Part shown: in pieces, positions 34,484-43,492 of the stretch | Position numbering within the stretch: the first letter of the stretch is position 1 | Layout of the letters: each line of letters starts with the position of its first letter | Source: Chryseobacterium nakagawai | GTDB lineage: Bacteria > Bacteroidota > Bacteroidia > Flavobacteriales > Weeksellaceae | Reading direction: 5' to 3' | Length of the DNA stretch: 64,000 nt | NCBI RefSeq assembly: GCF_900637665.1 | Contig: NZ_LR134386.1 | Coordinates: 922,501-986,500, forward strand | The notes under the pieces: generated by a model | The model's database searches: none | The model's input: the letters and a program-made list of their open reading frames with translations, nothing else | What the model was told of the DNA's origin: nothing | Translations under genes and position numbers: made by a program

Positions 34484-36625
34484 TTATTTAATAAACCCTC
34501 TGTTTCTTAATAAAGGTTTAATGTCCGGATCATGTCCTGTGAAATCTCTGAAGGCCTGATTAAGATCTACAGAATTTCCTACGGAAAGAATGTATTTTCT
34601 GAAACGGTCACCATTTTCCCTGGTTAAACCACCATTCTTACTAATCCATTCCCATGCATCGTTATCCAATGTTTCAGACCACAGATAGGCATAATATCCT
34701 GCTGAATATCCACCACCCCAGATGTGTGCAAAATAAGGAGTATGATATCTTGGAGGAACTGTTGCTAAAGTAAAGCCGTGGTTGGTTAAAGACTGTTTTT
34801 CAAAATCTAAAACAGGGATCAGCTGGTTGTCATTGGTTACAGAATGCCAATCCATATCTAAAGCTGCTGCAGAAACCAATTCTGTAGTCATATATCCCTG
34901 GTTGAAAGTAGCTGCTTTTTTAATCTTGTCTATTAAAGCTTGTGGAATAGGCTGTTTTGTCTCGTAATGAACTGCATAGCTCTTTATAACCATCGGATCT
35001 AGTGCCCAATGCTCATTAATCTGAGAAGGGAATTCTACAAAGTCTCTTGGTACATTTGTTCCGGAAAGAGATGGATATTTCTGGCTTGCAAACATTCCGT
35101 GAATAGAGTGCCCAAACTCATGGAAAATGGTTGAAACATCATCAAAACTGATTAATGAAGGCTTCCCAGGAGCAGGTTTCTGATAATTGTAACAGTTTAC
35201 GATTACAGGTTTTGTTCCCATAAGATAAGACTGTTCTACGAAGTTACTCATCCAGGCACCACCATTTTTAGAATCTCTTGTATAGAAATCCAGATAATAG
35301 ATCGCGATAGATTTTCCATCATGATCGAAAACTTCATAAGTTACTACATCCGGGTGATATACCGGAAGGTCCGTTCTCTTTTTGAATGTTAATCCGTAGA
35401 ATTTTTCAGCAGCGAAGAAAACTCCTTTTTCTAAAACGGTTGTGATTTCAAAATAAGGTTTAATCTCGCTTTCATCAAGATCAAATTTAGCTTTTCTTAC
35501 CTGCTCAGCATAGAAATTCCAGTCCCAAGGTTCTACTTTGAAACCTCCTTTTTGCTGATCGATAAGATCCTGAATATCCTTTGCTTCACGTCTTGCTGTC
35601 TCTACTGCTGGTGTTGCAACCTGATTCATTAGCTTAGTAGCCGCTTCAGGGGTTTTCGCCATCTGATCCTGAAGTTTCCATTCAGCGAAATTCTTTTTAC
35701 CAAGAATCTGAGCTTTCTTCAATCTGATCTTAGCTAGCTTTTCAATTGTTTCTCGTGTATCGTTAGCATCACCTTTCTCAGCTCTCGTCCATGAAGCTTT
35801 GAATAACTTTTCTCTGGTTGCTCTGTTTTTCAGATTCTGTAAAAGAGGTTGCTGGGTTGTATTTTGTAAAGCAAGAAGGTATTTACCCGGTTGTCCTGCT
35901 GTTTTAGCATCAGCTGCTGCCGCTGCAATTTCGTCAGCAGAAAGTCCGTCAAGTTCCTTTGCTTCAGAAAAGAATACTCCACCTTGCTTTCTTGCTTCCA
36001 ATAATTTATTAGCATATTGAGTAGAAAGAGAAGCCAGCTCCTGGTTGATCTGCTTCAGTTTTTCTTTATCCGCAGCAGAAAGGTTAGCTCCTGCAATCTC
36101 AAAGTTTTGCTTGTAGTATTGTACCAATCTCTTGCTTTCAGGATCAAGTCCGTCTTCTTTGATGGATTTGATTCTTTTATAAAGATTTTCATTCAGGTAC
36201 ATTTTATCAGAATGTGCTGCAAAAATTGGAGCATATTCTTCATCCAAAGCCTGTAGAGTAGAGTTTGTATTTGCACTTGTCAGATTAGAAAAAACAATTT
36301 GAGTTCTTCTTAGTACTTCACCACTCTTTTCCAATGCAACGATGGTATTTTCAAAAGTAGGAGAAGCTGGATTGTTGGCAATCTTTTCAATTTCAGCAGC
36401 ATGCTGCTTTAATCCGAATTCAAAAGCCGGTTTAAAATGTTCGTTTTTAATTTTGTCAAACTCCGGAGCTTCGTACTGAAGCTTGCTCTTCTTCATAAAA
36501 GGGTTTGAAGATAATGATGGATCGGGAGCAGGAAGTTCCTGTTGAGTATCGGTCTGTTTCATTGTAGTACAAGATTGATTGAACGCCAAGGCAGAAATTA
36601 ATAATACCGATGAAATATTCTTCAT
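34484..36625 (-). CDS. dcp: M3 family metallopeptidase (peptidyl-dipeptidase Dcp type), lipoprotein
   Basis: 713 residues. A signal peptide ending in FNQSC suggests a lipoprotein (the lipobox is weak). The zinc site is HEFGHSIHGMF with the downstream Glu in the DFVEFPSQINEHW segment. Length and helical layout fit Dcp/oligopeptidase A, which remove dipeptides from C termini. Placed in the periplasm it fits peptide use with the DPP-IV-like enzyme elsewhere in the window. It leads a three-gene operon. A near -7 box (TATCTTTA, minus) lies about 25 bases upstream. Confidence 0.93.
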   Translation of the reverse strand: MKNISSVLLISALAFNQSCTTMKQTDTQQELPAPDPSLSSNPFMKKSKLQYEAPEFDKIKNEHFKPAFEFGLKQHAAEIEKIANNPASPTFENTIVALEKSGEVLRRTQIVFSNLTSANTNSTLQALDEEYAPIFAAHSDKMYLNENLYKRIKSIKEDGLDPESKRLVQYYKQNFEIAGANLSAADKEKLKQINQELASLSTQYANKLLEARKQGGVFFSEAKELDGLSADEIAAAAADAKTAGQPGKYLLALQNTTQQPLLQNLKNRATREKLFKASWTRAEKGDANDTRETIEKLAKIRLKKAQILGKKNFAEWKLQDQMAKTPEAATKLMNQVATPAVETARREAKDIQDLIDQQKGGFKVEPWDWNFYAEQVRKAKFDLDESEIKPYFEITTVLEKGVFFAAEKFYGLTFKKRTDLPVYHPDVVTYEVFDHDGKSIAIYYLDFYTRDSKNGGAWMSNFVEQSYLMGTKPVIVNCYNYQKPAPGKPSLISFDDVSTIFHEFGHSIHGMFASQKYPSLSGTNVPRDFVEFPSQINEHWALDPMVIKSYAVHYETKQPIPQALIDKIKKAATFNQGYMTTELVSAAALDMDWHSVTNDNQLIPVLDFEKQSLTNHGFTLATVPPRYHTPYFAHIWGGGYSAGYYAYLWSETLDNDAWEWISKNGGLTRENGDRFRKYILSVGNSVDLNQAFRDFTGHDPDIKPLLRNRGFIK

Positions 36626-36875
36626 AAATATAGTTGTTATTAAAGCATAAAGATATTAAAAACTTGCCTTATAGCTGATATTTTGCATTGTGTATTTAAT
36701 AAAACGAATAATTTGAACATTTTTATGGAAAAGAGTAAAACCTATGTTTTCATAAAAAGCTTTTCAAATGTCGAATTACAGAGACTAAAAGGATAATCAT
36801 AAGAAGATGTAATATTTTTTATATTTTAGTTGTTATTAAATTATAATCAAAAAAATAATCTATAAAAAAATAAAC

Positions 36876-37694
36876 ATGAAAAAAAGAACTCTTTTTATTT
36901 TTTCAGCCTTAGTGGTATTGGGCTCATGTAATGAAAGACATGAGAAAAAAAATAGAGAAAACAATAATGGGTGGGTAGAGAAAGTCATCAATAAAGAAAC
37001 CGGGCCTATTCAGCAGAGAGAATTCAAAGGAGATTTTGATGAAATTCAGGTTTCTCAGGCTATTGATGCAGAGATTATAAAATCCGATGTAGAAAAAGTG
37101 ATCATTTCAGCACCTCAAAGTATTATTGACGAAATTCTTGTAGAAAATAGTGGTGGGAAACTTCATATTCACTATAAGAAAGGAATCAGAGTGATGAATA
37201 TCAGTAAAGTTACAGCAAAAATTTATACCAGGGATTTTACAAAACTGACTGCAGAATCAGCTGCAAGCATTAATGTAAAAGATAAGTTTACTCAGGAAAA
37301 AACCAGTGTTGAAGTATCCAGTGCTGGAAGTGTTTCAGGGAACCTGGAAGCTAACGATTTTAATATTAATGCAGATAGCAGCAGTAATTTCAGTGGAAAA
37401 ATCTGGGCTGTAAATCTTGATATAGAATCTTCATCAGGATCAAGTATTGATATTTCTGGAAAAGCAAAAAATGCAGATATCAGTTCTTCTTCGGGAAGCA
37501 GCATTTCGGCTAAGGGTGTTATTGTAGATCATGTAGAAGCAGATGCATCCAGTGGAGCCAGTATTCACATCAGTGCTGTTTCTTCAGTGAAAGCTGAAGC
37601 TTCTTCAGGTGGAAGTGTAGATATTGCCAGAAAAGGAGATCTTAAAAACATCACTAAGAATGAAAGCAGTGGCGGAAGTGTAAATATCGAATAA
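36876..37694 (+). CDS. Head GIN domain lipoprotein (DUF2807)
   Basis: 272 residues. Type II signal peptide with lipobox VLGSC (Cys18 region). The mature chain has the head-GIN layout: REFKGDFDEIQVSQAIDAEI early, then a right-handed beta solenoid made of Ser/Gly-rich turns such as SSSGSSIDISG, SSSGSSISAKG and SSGASIHISA. Proteins of this kind are putative adhesins or auto-transporter-like folds; function unknown. Only two bases separate its stop from that of the converging antiporter gene, and its terminator seems to lie inside that gene (37703-37756). Confidence 0.88.
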   Translation: MKKRTLFIFSALVVLGSCNERHEKKNRENNNGWVEKVINKETGPIQQREFKGDFDEIQVSQAIDAEIIKSDVEKVIISAPQSIIDEILVENSGGKLHIHYKKGIRVMNISKVTAKIYTRDFTKLTAESAASINVKDKFTQEKTSVEVSSAGSVSGNLEANDFNINADSSSNFSGKIWAVNLDIESSSGSSIDISGKAKNADISSSSGSSISAKGVIVDHVEADASSGASIHISAVSSVKAEASSGGSVDIARKGDLKNITKNESSGGSVNIE

Positions 37695-37696
37695 AA

Positions 37697-39583
37697 TTAA
37701 TCCTGGGATTCCTCCTCCTCTTCCTCTTCAGTGGATGGAGAAGAATCCCAGTTTTTATTATCAAAATTTAGATTATCATAAGCTAATAACTCCTCCTCAC
37801 GCTGGAGAAGTTCTTTTGTAGTAAACAAAGCAATGTCACTATCTTCCGTTGCCTTTGCCAACTTTCTGATAGAGGCTTTATCAATAGCCATAAAACGCTG
37901 ACCGAGACGTCTCGCTGCATATTTTCTCATTCCCGTTTCATGCAGGACATCAACGGCCATATCAACGGCAGTTCCCAATGTTTCCCGATAAATGTGATTG
38001 ATACCATTGTTGAGATACTCATAGGCATCAATTCTGTTTTTAGCCCTTACAAAGATTTTTACTTTCGGATAATGCTCACGCACAAGTTCTGCAATAAACA
38101 TATTATCATCTGCATCATCAAGACACAATACCAGAATTTCAGCATCTTCAATACCTGCTGCTCTTAGAATAGGTATTCTTGTCGCATCACCATAATAAAC
38201 TTTAAAGCCGTAGCTTCGCAACAATTTTACACGATCCGAATCTCTATCCAGAACTGTTGCCGATATTTTATTGGCTTTTAAAAGACGTCCCACCGTACTT
38301 CCAAAATGTCCAAAACCTACAATAATAATTTTTTTCTGACTTACATCACTGTCCAGAATATTATAATCATGTTCTTCCTCAGGGATTTCTTTAATAAATT
38401 TAGGGGTAATAAATTTATCGTTAACAATCAATAGAATAGGAGTAATACACATAGTAATCGCGGTGACGGCCATTAGCTGTGCATTCAGTTCCGGACCTAA
38501 AAGATAGAGATCCGATGCATAATTAATCAGTACGAAGGCAAATTCTCCCACCTGCGAAAGTGCAAAGGCATAAAAAAGACTTTGCGGAGTATCTATCCTA
38601 TAAAATTTTCCAATGGTATACAACACCAAAAACTTCACTGCCAATACCGCAAATACAGTACTAAAAATGAATAAGGGATCCTTTTGAATAATGTTAAAAT
38701 TAATGGTTGATCCCACACTTACAAAAAATACTGCCAGTAATAATCCCTTAAAAGGATTAATCTGTGCTTCTAGTTCATGTCGGAATTCACTGTTGGCCAA
38801 CATTACTCCGGCAAGGAAAGCTCCTAACGCAGGTGAAAGTCCAATAACGATCATCAGTTCAGATACTCCAATAACCAGAAATAAGGAAGAAGCAGTCAGT
38901 AGCTCAGTCATTCCTGATTTTGAAACATAACGTAAAAAGGGAACAAATACATACCTGCCCAATAAAATCAATAGGGCAACTCCAAAAATTACAGTACTGG
39001 CCTGAAGCCATTCCGGAAGCTTTTGTATCAGGATTTGAATTTCATTATCATGATGCTTGGCTTTATAGTTGGCAATAATCGGAAGAATGGCCAAAATAGG
39101 AATTACAGAAATATCCTGAAATAGTAAGGTGGAGAATGAAGCCTCTCCAGCTGTAGTTTTAAAGTTATTTTTTTCCTGTAATGTCTGTAATACAATTGCG
39201 GTAGAGGAGAGTGCAAAACACATGGCAACAGCTATAGCTTTATCTATTCTCCAACCCACACTGATGAATATCAGAAATAATAATAAAATGGTCAGAAGCA
39301 TCTGAGTGAGCCCCAACCCCATGATCTTTTTACGCATTTCCCAGAACTTCCGCGGTTCCAGTTCAAGCCCAACAATGAATAAAAGCATGATAACTCCAAA
39401 TTCACTGGCATGCATAATGTCATTGACATTATTTCCTGTCAATCTGAGAACGTAGGGACCAATAATGATTCCTCCTAAAATATAACCGATTACTGAACTC
39501 AATCCAAATTTTCTGGCCAGTGGAACCATGATAATGGCTACACCCAGAAAAATTAATGTGTTCATCGCTAAGCTGGACTCCAT
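37697..39583 (-). CDS. Cation:proton antiporter (CPA2) with TrkA-N domain, KefB/KefC-like
   Basis: 628 residues. The N-terminal ~390 residues contain about 12 membrane spans of a Na+/H+ exchanger fold. A Rossmann RCK/TrkA-N domain follows (IIIVGFGHFGSTVGRLL near 415), binding NAD or a nucleotide to gate the pore. The C terminus is unusually acidic, ending in a run of glutamates. In KefB/KefC systems glutathione and its adducts control potassium efflux, helped by a flavoprotein; just such a protein gene lies three bases upstream. Confidence 0.88.
   Translation of the reverse strand: MESSLAMNTLIFLGVAIIMVPLARKFGLSSVIGYILGGIIIGPYVLRLTGNNVNDIMHASEFGVIMLLFIVGLELEPRKFWEMRKKIMGLGLTQMLLTILLLFLIFISVGWRIDKAIAVAMCFALSSTAIVLQTLQEKNNFKTTAGEASFSTLLFQDISVIPILAILPIIANYKAKHHDNEIQILIQKLPEWLQASTVIFGVALLILLGRYVFVPFLRYVSKSGMTELLTASSLFLVIGVSELMIVIGLSPALGAFLAGVMLANSEFRHELEAQINPFKGLLLAVFFVSVGSTINFNIIQKDPLFIFSTVFAVLAVKFLVLYTIGKFYRIDTPQSLFYAFALSQVGEFAFVLINYASDLYLLGPELNAQLMAVTAITMCITPILLIVNDKFITPKFIKEIPEEEHDYNILDSDVSQKKIIIVGFGHFGSTVGRLLKANKISATVLDRDSDRVKLLRSYGFKVYYGDATRIPILRAAGIEDAEILVLCLDDADDNMFIAELVREHYPKVKIFVRAKNRIDAYEYLNNGINHIYRETLGTAVDMAVDVLHETGMRKYAARRLGQRFMAIDKASIRKLAKATEDSDIALFTTKELLQREEELLAYDNLNFDNKNWDSSPSTEEEEEEESQD
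37703..37756 (+). terminator. Plus-strand terminator inside the antiporter reading frame
   Basis: CTGGGATTC (37703-37711) pairs with GAATCCCAG (37743-37751), with CTCC/GGAG adding four pairs across a two-base bulge, then five T. It is well placed to end the head-GIN transcript, whose stop codon is eight bases upstream. Confidence 0.6.
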
Positions 39584-39586
39584 ATA

Positions 39587-40108
39587 TTATTGATTGAGCA
39601 GTTCTGTAAACTCTTTTTTATGTAGAATAATTTCTTTTTTAGACAATTTATTGGCTTCGTAAACAATCTTGATATGTTTGATATCAGCCTTGAAAACCTT
39701 TAAAGATACAATCAACCCACTGATAAGTTCATCAATGGTATATTGATAAGTTCCGGTTTTACTGAATGATCTTTCCTTTCCGCCAGTAGTTACCAGTATA
39801 TAAACCTCCTTATTTTCAAGAGGATTTTCTTTTCCGGGTTGCAGCCAGTTACGGTCAAAAACTTCATCAATCCATAGTCTTAATAGAGGAGGCATTCCGA
39901 ACCAGATCAATGGAAATTGAAAAACAAAGCGGTCATAATTAGCTAAACGTTTTCTTTCCCGGAATGCAGCAATATGAAAATCAGGATATTCTTCATAAAG
40001 ATCACGTAAGGTATAATGCTGGTGCCGAACGTAGAAATTGATGAGCTCTACATTCGAATTGGAGTGCTCCAGATAAGGGTGTGCAAATACTACCAGCGTC
40101 TTCTTCAT
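39587..40108 (-). CDS. NAD(P)H oxidoreductase, KefF/KefG-like antiporter partner
   Basis: 173 residues, a flavodoxin-like fold of the NQO1/MdaB/KefF family. LVVFAHPYLEHSNSN carries the FMN-phosphate loop and FQFPLIWFGMPPLL the second flavin loop. In enterobacteria KefF and KefG activate the KefC/KefB antiporters and reduce quinones. The antiporter gene starts three bases downstream, so the two form an operon and probably a complex. Confidence 0.85.
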   Translation of the reverse strand: MKKTLVVFAHPYLEHSNSNVELINFYVRHQHYTLRDLYEEYPDFHIAAFRERKRLANYDRFVFQFPLIWFGMPPLLRLWIDEVFDRNWLQPGKENPLENKEVYILVTTGGKERSFSKTGTYQYTIDELISGLIVSLKVFKADIKHIKIVYEANKLSKKEIILHKKEFTELLNQ

Positions 40109-40305
40109 AATCCTGTTTTCAGTAAATATACTGAAAAAATATTAAATAAAAGGTAGTTTTTGCGTTGATTTATTAATTTATTAATATGTAAAAGTCAAAT
40201 TCATGTTAATTAAAATCAAAAAAATACTATTATTTTAAGTTTTTAAATAAAAAATCAGGTCATTAAGACCTGATCTCTTGATATCTGAATAGAATGTTTG
40301 TAAGA

Positions 40306-41124
40306 TTACCATCCTCCCGAAGCACCACCGCCTCCGAAACTTCCGCCACCGCCGAAGCCTCCAAAGCCACCGCCTCCTCCGGAACTTCCGCCACCGAAGC
40401 CGCCACCTCCAAAACCACCTGGGAACGGAAAGAATCCACCAGGATAGTTTCTACGTCCTCTTCGGCTAATGATAACATCATCATCATCGTCAGAATTACC
40501 ACGACCACCGCCACCACCGCCACGATTACCGAAGAGAATAGCAATGATGATAAAAATAACAAAGGCAATGATAAGAACTTTAAGAGCACTGCCATCCCCT
40601 GACGGTGCTGTAGTAGGGACAGGTTTGAATTTCCCCTGAACCGCATCCATAATGGCTGAGGTACCACGGTTGATCCCTTCATACCAAAGCCCTTTTTTGA
40701 AGTTGGGCGTCACAATATAATCCAGAATCTGTCCTGCAACAGACGCAGTGAGATATTGTTCTACAGCACGCCCCTGCTGGATAGACATGGTTCTGTCTTC
40801 AGTAGCAATAAGAAAAACAACACCGTTGTCTACTCCTTTTTTCCCGATCTTCCATTGCTGGCCAAACATTGTAGCCAGAAAGTTGACATCTTCACCTTTG
40901 GTAGACTTAATGATAACAACCTCAATTTCTGTGGAAGTGGAATCAGCAAATTTGATGAGCTTATTATTGAGCTCGTCTTTTTCCTGTTGAGAGAGAAGGC
41001 CTGCTTCATCAAAAACAGGATATAAAACTGCTGGTTTTTCAGGAACAGTATATTGTGCTGATACAAAAGTGTAAAAGCAAATCAGTAAAAATGAAAATAC
41101 TATTTTAAGAGAATGTAATTTCAT
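40306..41124 (-). CDS. TPM domain membrane protein with glycine-rich tail
   Basis: 272 residues. A signal peptide (to about SAQ) is followed by a TPM domain (about 35-160, with VFDEAGLLSQQEKDELNNKL and GVVFLIATEDRTMSIQQG), one transmembrane helix (VLIIAFVIFIIIAILFG) and a C-terminal tail of Gly-Gly-Phe repeats ending GGGASGGW. The start ATG lies 20 bases inside the preceding gene, so translation is coupled. TPM proteins are linked to photosystem repair in plants and to envelope stress roles in bacteria. Confidence 0.85.
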   Translation of the reverse strand: MKLHSLKIVFSFLLICFYTFVSAQYTVPEKPAVLYPVFDEAGLLSQQEKDELNNKLIKFADSTSTEIEVVIIKSTKGEDVNFLATMFGQQWKIGKKGVDNGVVFLIATEDRTMSIQQGRAVEQYLTASVAGQILDYIVTPNFKKGLWYEGINRGTSAIMDAVQGKFKPVPTTAPSGDGSALKVLIIAFVIFIIIAILFGNRGGGGGGRGNSDDDDDVIISRRGRRNYPGGFFPFPGGFGGGGFGGGSSGGGGGFGGFGGGGSFGGGGASGGW

Positions 41125-41533
41125 TTGGAAGTTGGTTTGGATTTTCTCCTTCTACAGGAAAATATTTTTTAAGTTCGATACCTGTTTCCAGGATAGCGCT
41201 TTTCAAAGCCTTATAATAGTTTCCTTTGGCAAATTCGTTAGTGATATAATCGTGCAGATGATCCCAATACGATTGATTTACTTTAGCATGAATGCCTACA
41301 TCTCCGATAATGGTGAGGTATTTTTTTTCAAAATTAACATGAAAAAGCACAGCATTCCTATCGGTAGTTTTATCCATACACAGTTCTTTGAAAACTTCAA
41401 ATGCTGTTTTAGCATCACGGTTCTCCGTATTAGAGTCAATATGTACCCTAATCTCGCCTGTAGAATGGTCTTCTGCTGACTGAATCGCTTCCACAAGGGA
41501 AGCGATTTGTTGATTTGTAAGGAAATTACCCAT
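41105..41533 (-). CDS. TPM domain protein (soluble)
   Basis: 142 residues. A bare TPM domain with no signal peptide: STGEIRVHIDSNTENRD, then AVLFHVNFEKKYLTIIGD and a helical end. It is predicted to face the cytoplasm, unlike its neighbour 40306-41124. It follows lemA by two bases and overlaps the next gene by 20 bases, so the order lemA, soluble TPM, membrane TPM is a single operon. Confidence 0.85.
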   Translation of the reverse strand: MGNFLTNQQIASLVEAIQSAEDHSTGEIRVHIDSNTENRDAKTAFEVFKELCMDKTTDRNAVLFHVNFEKKYLTIIGDVGIHAKVNQSYWDHLHDYITNEFAKGNYYKALKSAILETGIELKKYFPVEGENPNQLPNEITFS

Positions 41534-41535
41534 TA

Positions 41536-42141
41536 TTATTTAAATACTTCAGGGGCTTTCTGAGCTCCTGCATCAGCTTTGAAATAAGGTTTTTCTTTAA
41601 AGTTGGTGAAATTCGCCAAAATATTATTAGGGAAAGTCTTGATTGAGGTGTTGTAATCCTTAGCAGCATCGTTATAATAAACAGTTTCTGTTCTGATACT
41701 GTTTTCAATTGCGGTATACTCTCTCTGGAAGTTGATATACTGCTGATCTGCTTTTAAGTTAGGATAAGATTCTACTACAGCCATTAATCTGCTTAATGCA
41801 CCGGATAATTCTCCCTGTGCAGCCTGGAATTTAGCAAGATCTGCTTCCGTCATATTGGTAGGGTCAATGTTGATAGAAGTTGCTTTAGAACGTGCTTCCA
41901 CAACTTGTGTTAAAGTTTCCTGCTCAAATTTTGAATACGATTTTACAGTTCTTTCCAGGTTAGGAATAAGATTCGCTCTTTTCTGATACACAGTTTCTAC
42001 GTTGGACCATTTTGCGTTAACGGTTTGTTCTTTGTTGACAAAGCTGTTATATCCGCTTTTTCCCCAGAAGAATAGGACGGCAACAATAATAAGGAGGGCG
42101 ATACCAATGGTTCCGGCGCCCAGACATCCTTTATTTTTCAT
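41536..42141 (-). CDS. lemA: LemA family protein
   Basis: 201 residues with one N-terminal membrane helix (GTIGIALLIIVAVLFFWG) and the LemA helical-bundle region: YNSFVNKEQTVNAKWSNVE, YQKRANLIPNLERTVKSY and the later DQQYINFQREYTAIENSI. Function is not established; family members occur with TPM proteins in many bacteria, as here. The promoter box is at 42174-42181, sharing a short divergent region with folA. Confidence 0.92.
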   Translation of the reverse strand: MKNKGCLGAGTIGIALLIIVAVLFFWGKSGYNSFVNKEQTVNAKWSNVETVYQKRANLIPNLERTVKSYSKFEQETLTQVVEARSKATSINIDPTNMTEADLAKFQAAQGELSGALSRLMAVVESYPNLKADQQYINFQREYTAIENSIRTETVYYNDAAKDYNTSIKTFPNNILANFTNFKEKPYFKADAGAQKAPEVFK

Positions 42142-42173
42142 AGTTTATTTTTTTTTTAATTTTTTGTGCTAAT

Positions 42174-42181
42174 CAAATATA
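42174..42181 (-). promoter_or_regulatory. -7 box of the lemA operon
   Basis: Minus-strand TATATTTG, exact match, 32 bases before the lemA ATG and only 12 bases from the plus-strand box of folA. Confidence 0.65.
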
Positions 42182-42193
42182 CAAATTATGTGC

Positions 42194-42201
42194 TAATTTT
42201 G
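42194..42201 (+). promoter_or_regulatory. -7 box of folA
   Basis: TAATTTTG, exact TAnnTTTG, 17 bases before the ATG at 42219. A second match TATATTTG (42210-42217) touches the start codon and is too close to serve. Confidence 0.6.
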
Positions 42202-42218
42202 TAGAAAATTATATTTGA

Positions 42219-42716
42219 ATGACAACAATAGTGGTGGCAATGGGAGAGAAGAACGAGATTGGTTTTGAAAACCAGTTGCTTTGGCATCTTCCGACAGATT
42301 TAAAACATTTTAAGGACCTTACTTCCGGGCATCCGATTATCATGGGAAGAAAAACTTACGAGAGTATTGGAAAACCACTTCCTAATCGTACCAATATTGT
42401 TGTTTCGAGAAAAAAAGATTGGTTTGAGGAAGGGATTCTTATTGTAGGAAGCATTAAAGAAGCTATGAAGTTTGCTAAAAAGATTGATGAAGAGGTTTTT
42501 GTTATTGGAGGCGGAAATATTTATGAGCAAACAATGGATATGGTAGATAAACTTGAGGTTACTTTGGTAAAAGCAGACCTTGAAGCGGATACATTCTTCC
42601 CGAAAATTGATGGAAAGATCTGGAAAAAAACAAATGAAGTTTTCCATGAAAAAGATGAAAAGAATGGCTATGATTTCTGTTTCCAGACGTTTGAAAGAAT
42701 TAAGAAAGAAGCTTAG
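42219..42716 (+). CDS. folA: Dihydrofolate reductase
   Basis: 165 residues. Reduces dihydrofolate to tetrahydrofolate with NADPH; target of trimethoprim. Visible motifs: the start VVAMGEKNEIGFENQLLWHLP, the substrate residue and NADPH loop PIIMGRKTYESIGKPLPNR, and VIGGGNIYEQ. Cytoplasmic and complete. An inverted-repeat element follows. Confidence 0.95.
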   Translation: MTTIVVAMGEKNEIGFENQLLWHLPTDLKHFKDLTSGHPIIMGRKTYESIGKPLPNRTNIVVSRKKDWFEEGILIVGSIKEAMKFAKKIDEEVFVIGGGNIYEQTMDMVDKLEVTLVKADLEADTFFPKIDGKIWKKTNEVFHEKDEKNGYDFCFQTFERIKKEA

Positions 42717-42718
42717 AA

Positions 42719-42811
42719 GTCAATAATCAATTTTTGCTTCGCAATGGGAATAATAAATGACCAATAGATATTAATATTTAACAAGCGCAGCGAATTGACC
42801 ATTCACCATTG
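42719..42811. repeat. Inverted-repeat element with CAAT...GC(T/G)..CGC ends
   Basis: GTCAATAATCAATTTTTGCT followed by TCGC lies near 42719-42742, and near 42784-42811 GCGCAGCGAATTGACCATTC runs into ACCATTGAC. The two ends are rough inverted copies. The unit is non-coding and lies between folA and the promoter of the next gene. Confidence 0.45.
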
Positions 42812-42815
42812 ACTT

Positions 42816-42848
42816 TTTGAACTTTAACCTTTAAATTTATTATCTTTG
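42816..42848 (+). promoter_or_regulatory. Promoter of the 42867 gene
   Basis: -33 TTTG (42816-42819), spacer 21, and an exact -7 box TATCTTTG (42841-42848), one of the best-formed promoters in the window. The ATG follows 18 bases later. Confidence 0.7.
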
Positions 42849-42866
42849 CACTTCTAAAATTTAATA

Positions 42867-43433
42867 ATGAATAAGAACATAAAAATTGCAATAGCAGCAC
42901 TTCTTATCCTTCTGGGACTTTATATGATGATTTTCACAAGAAATCTTGGTTGGGGGATTGTTATCTTTCTTTTGGCTGCATTTCCCATTTTACTCTACTT
43001 TAAAAATGAGTACATCCTTTTGGCATTCTGGCAATTGAGAAAACAAAATATGGAGAAAGCTGCAGAATGGCTAACAAAAATTACCGACTATAAAGGACAG
43101 CTTCATAAAACTCAATACGGATATTTCCACTATTTATTAGGTTTAACCCAAGCTCAGGACCACCCGACAAAAGTGGAGCCTTTAATGAAAAAAGCTTTGG
43201 AGTACGGTTTGAATATGAAACATGACAGAGCAATGGCTACTTTAAACCTTGCAGCATCTGCAATTTCTAAAGGAAGAAAGCAGGAAGGGCAAAAGCTATT
43301 GGAAGAAGCTAAAAGACTAGATAGCGCAGGAATGATGACCGATCAGATCAAAATGATGAAAGATCAGTTGAAAATGCCAACGATGCAGAAACACATGCAT
43401 AATCCTAATATGAGACAGAGAGGTAAGTTCTAA
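42867..43433 (+). CDS. Membrane protein with helical-repeat tail
   Basis: 188 residues. Two adjacent membrane helices occupy residues ~7-52. The remaining ~135 residues are helical and look like TPR-type repeats (EKAAEWLTKITDYKGQLHKT, then ATLNLAASAISKGRKQEGQK and LLEEAKRLD), ending in a Met/His/basic tail. I do not know a functional name; a cytoplasmic TPR scaffold on a membrane hairpin is the visible design. Own promoter and a strong terminator. Confidence 0.75.
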   Translation: MNKNIKIAIAALLILLGLYMMIFTRNLGWGIVIFLLAAFPILLYFKNEYILLAFWQLRKQNMEKAAEWLTKITDYKGQLHKTQYGYFHYLLGLTQAQDHPTKVEPLMKKALEYGLNMKHDRAMATLNLAASAISKGRKQEGQKLLEEAKRLDSAGMMTDQIKMMKDQLKMPTMQKHMHNPNMRQRGKF

Positions 43434-43448
43434 TAAGAAACTACAGAT

Positions 43449-43483
43449 AAAACGAAAGCACCTGATTCAGGTGCTTTCGTTTT
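43449..43483. terminator. Bidirectional palindromic terminator
   Basis: AAAACGAAAGCACCTGA pairs with TCAGGTGCTTTCGTTTT as a near-perfect 35-base palindrome between converging genes. Confidence 0.88.
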
Positions 43484-43492
43484 ACATTTGAG

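Noticed and set aside
40294..40602. Ser/Thr-rich plus-strand frame
   Set aside because: Opposite-strand reading of the same Gly-rich repeat.
40263..40682. 139-codon minus frame over the glycine-rich tail of the TPM protein
   Set aside because: A shifted reading of Gly-codon repeats; the real frame carries the TPM domain.
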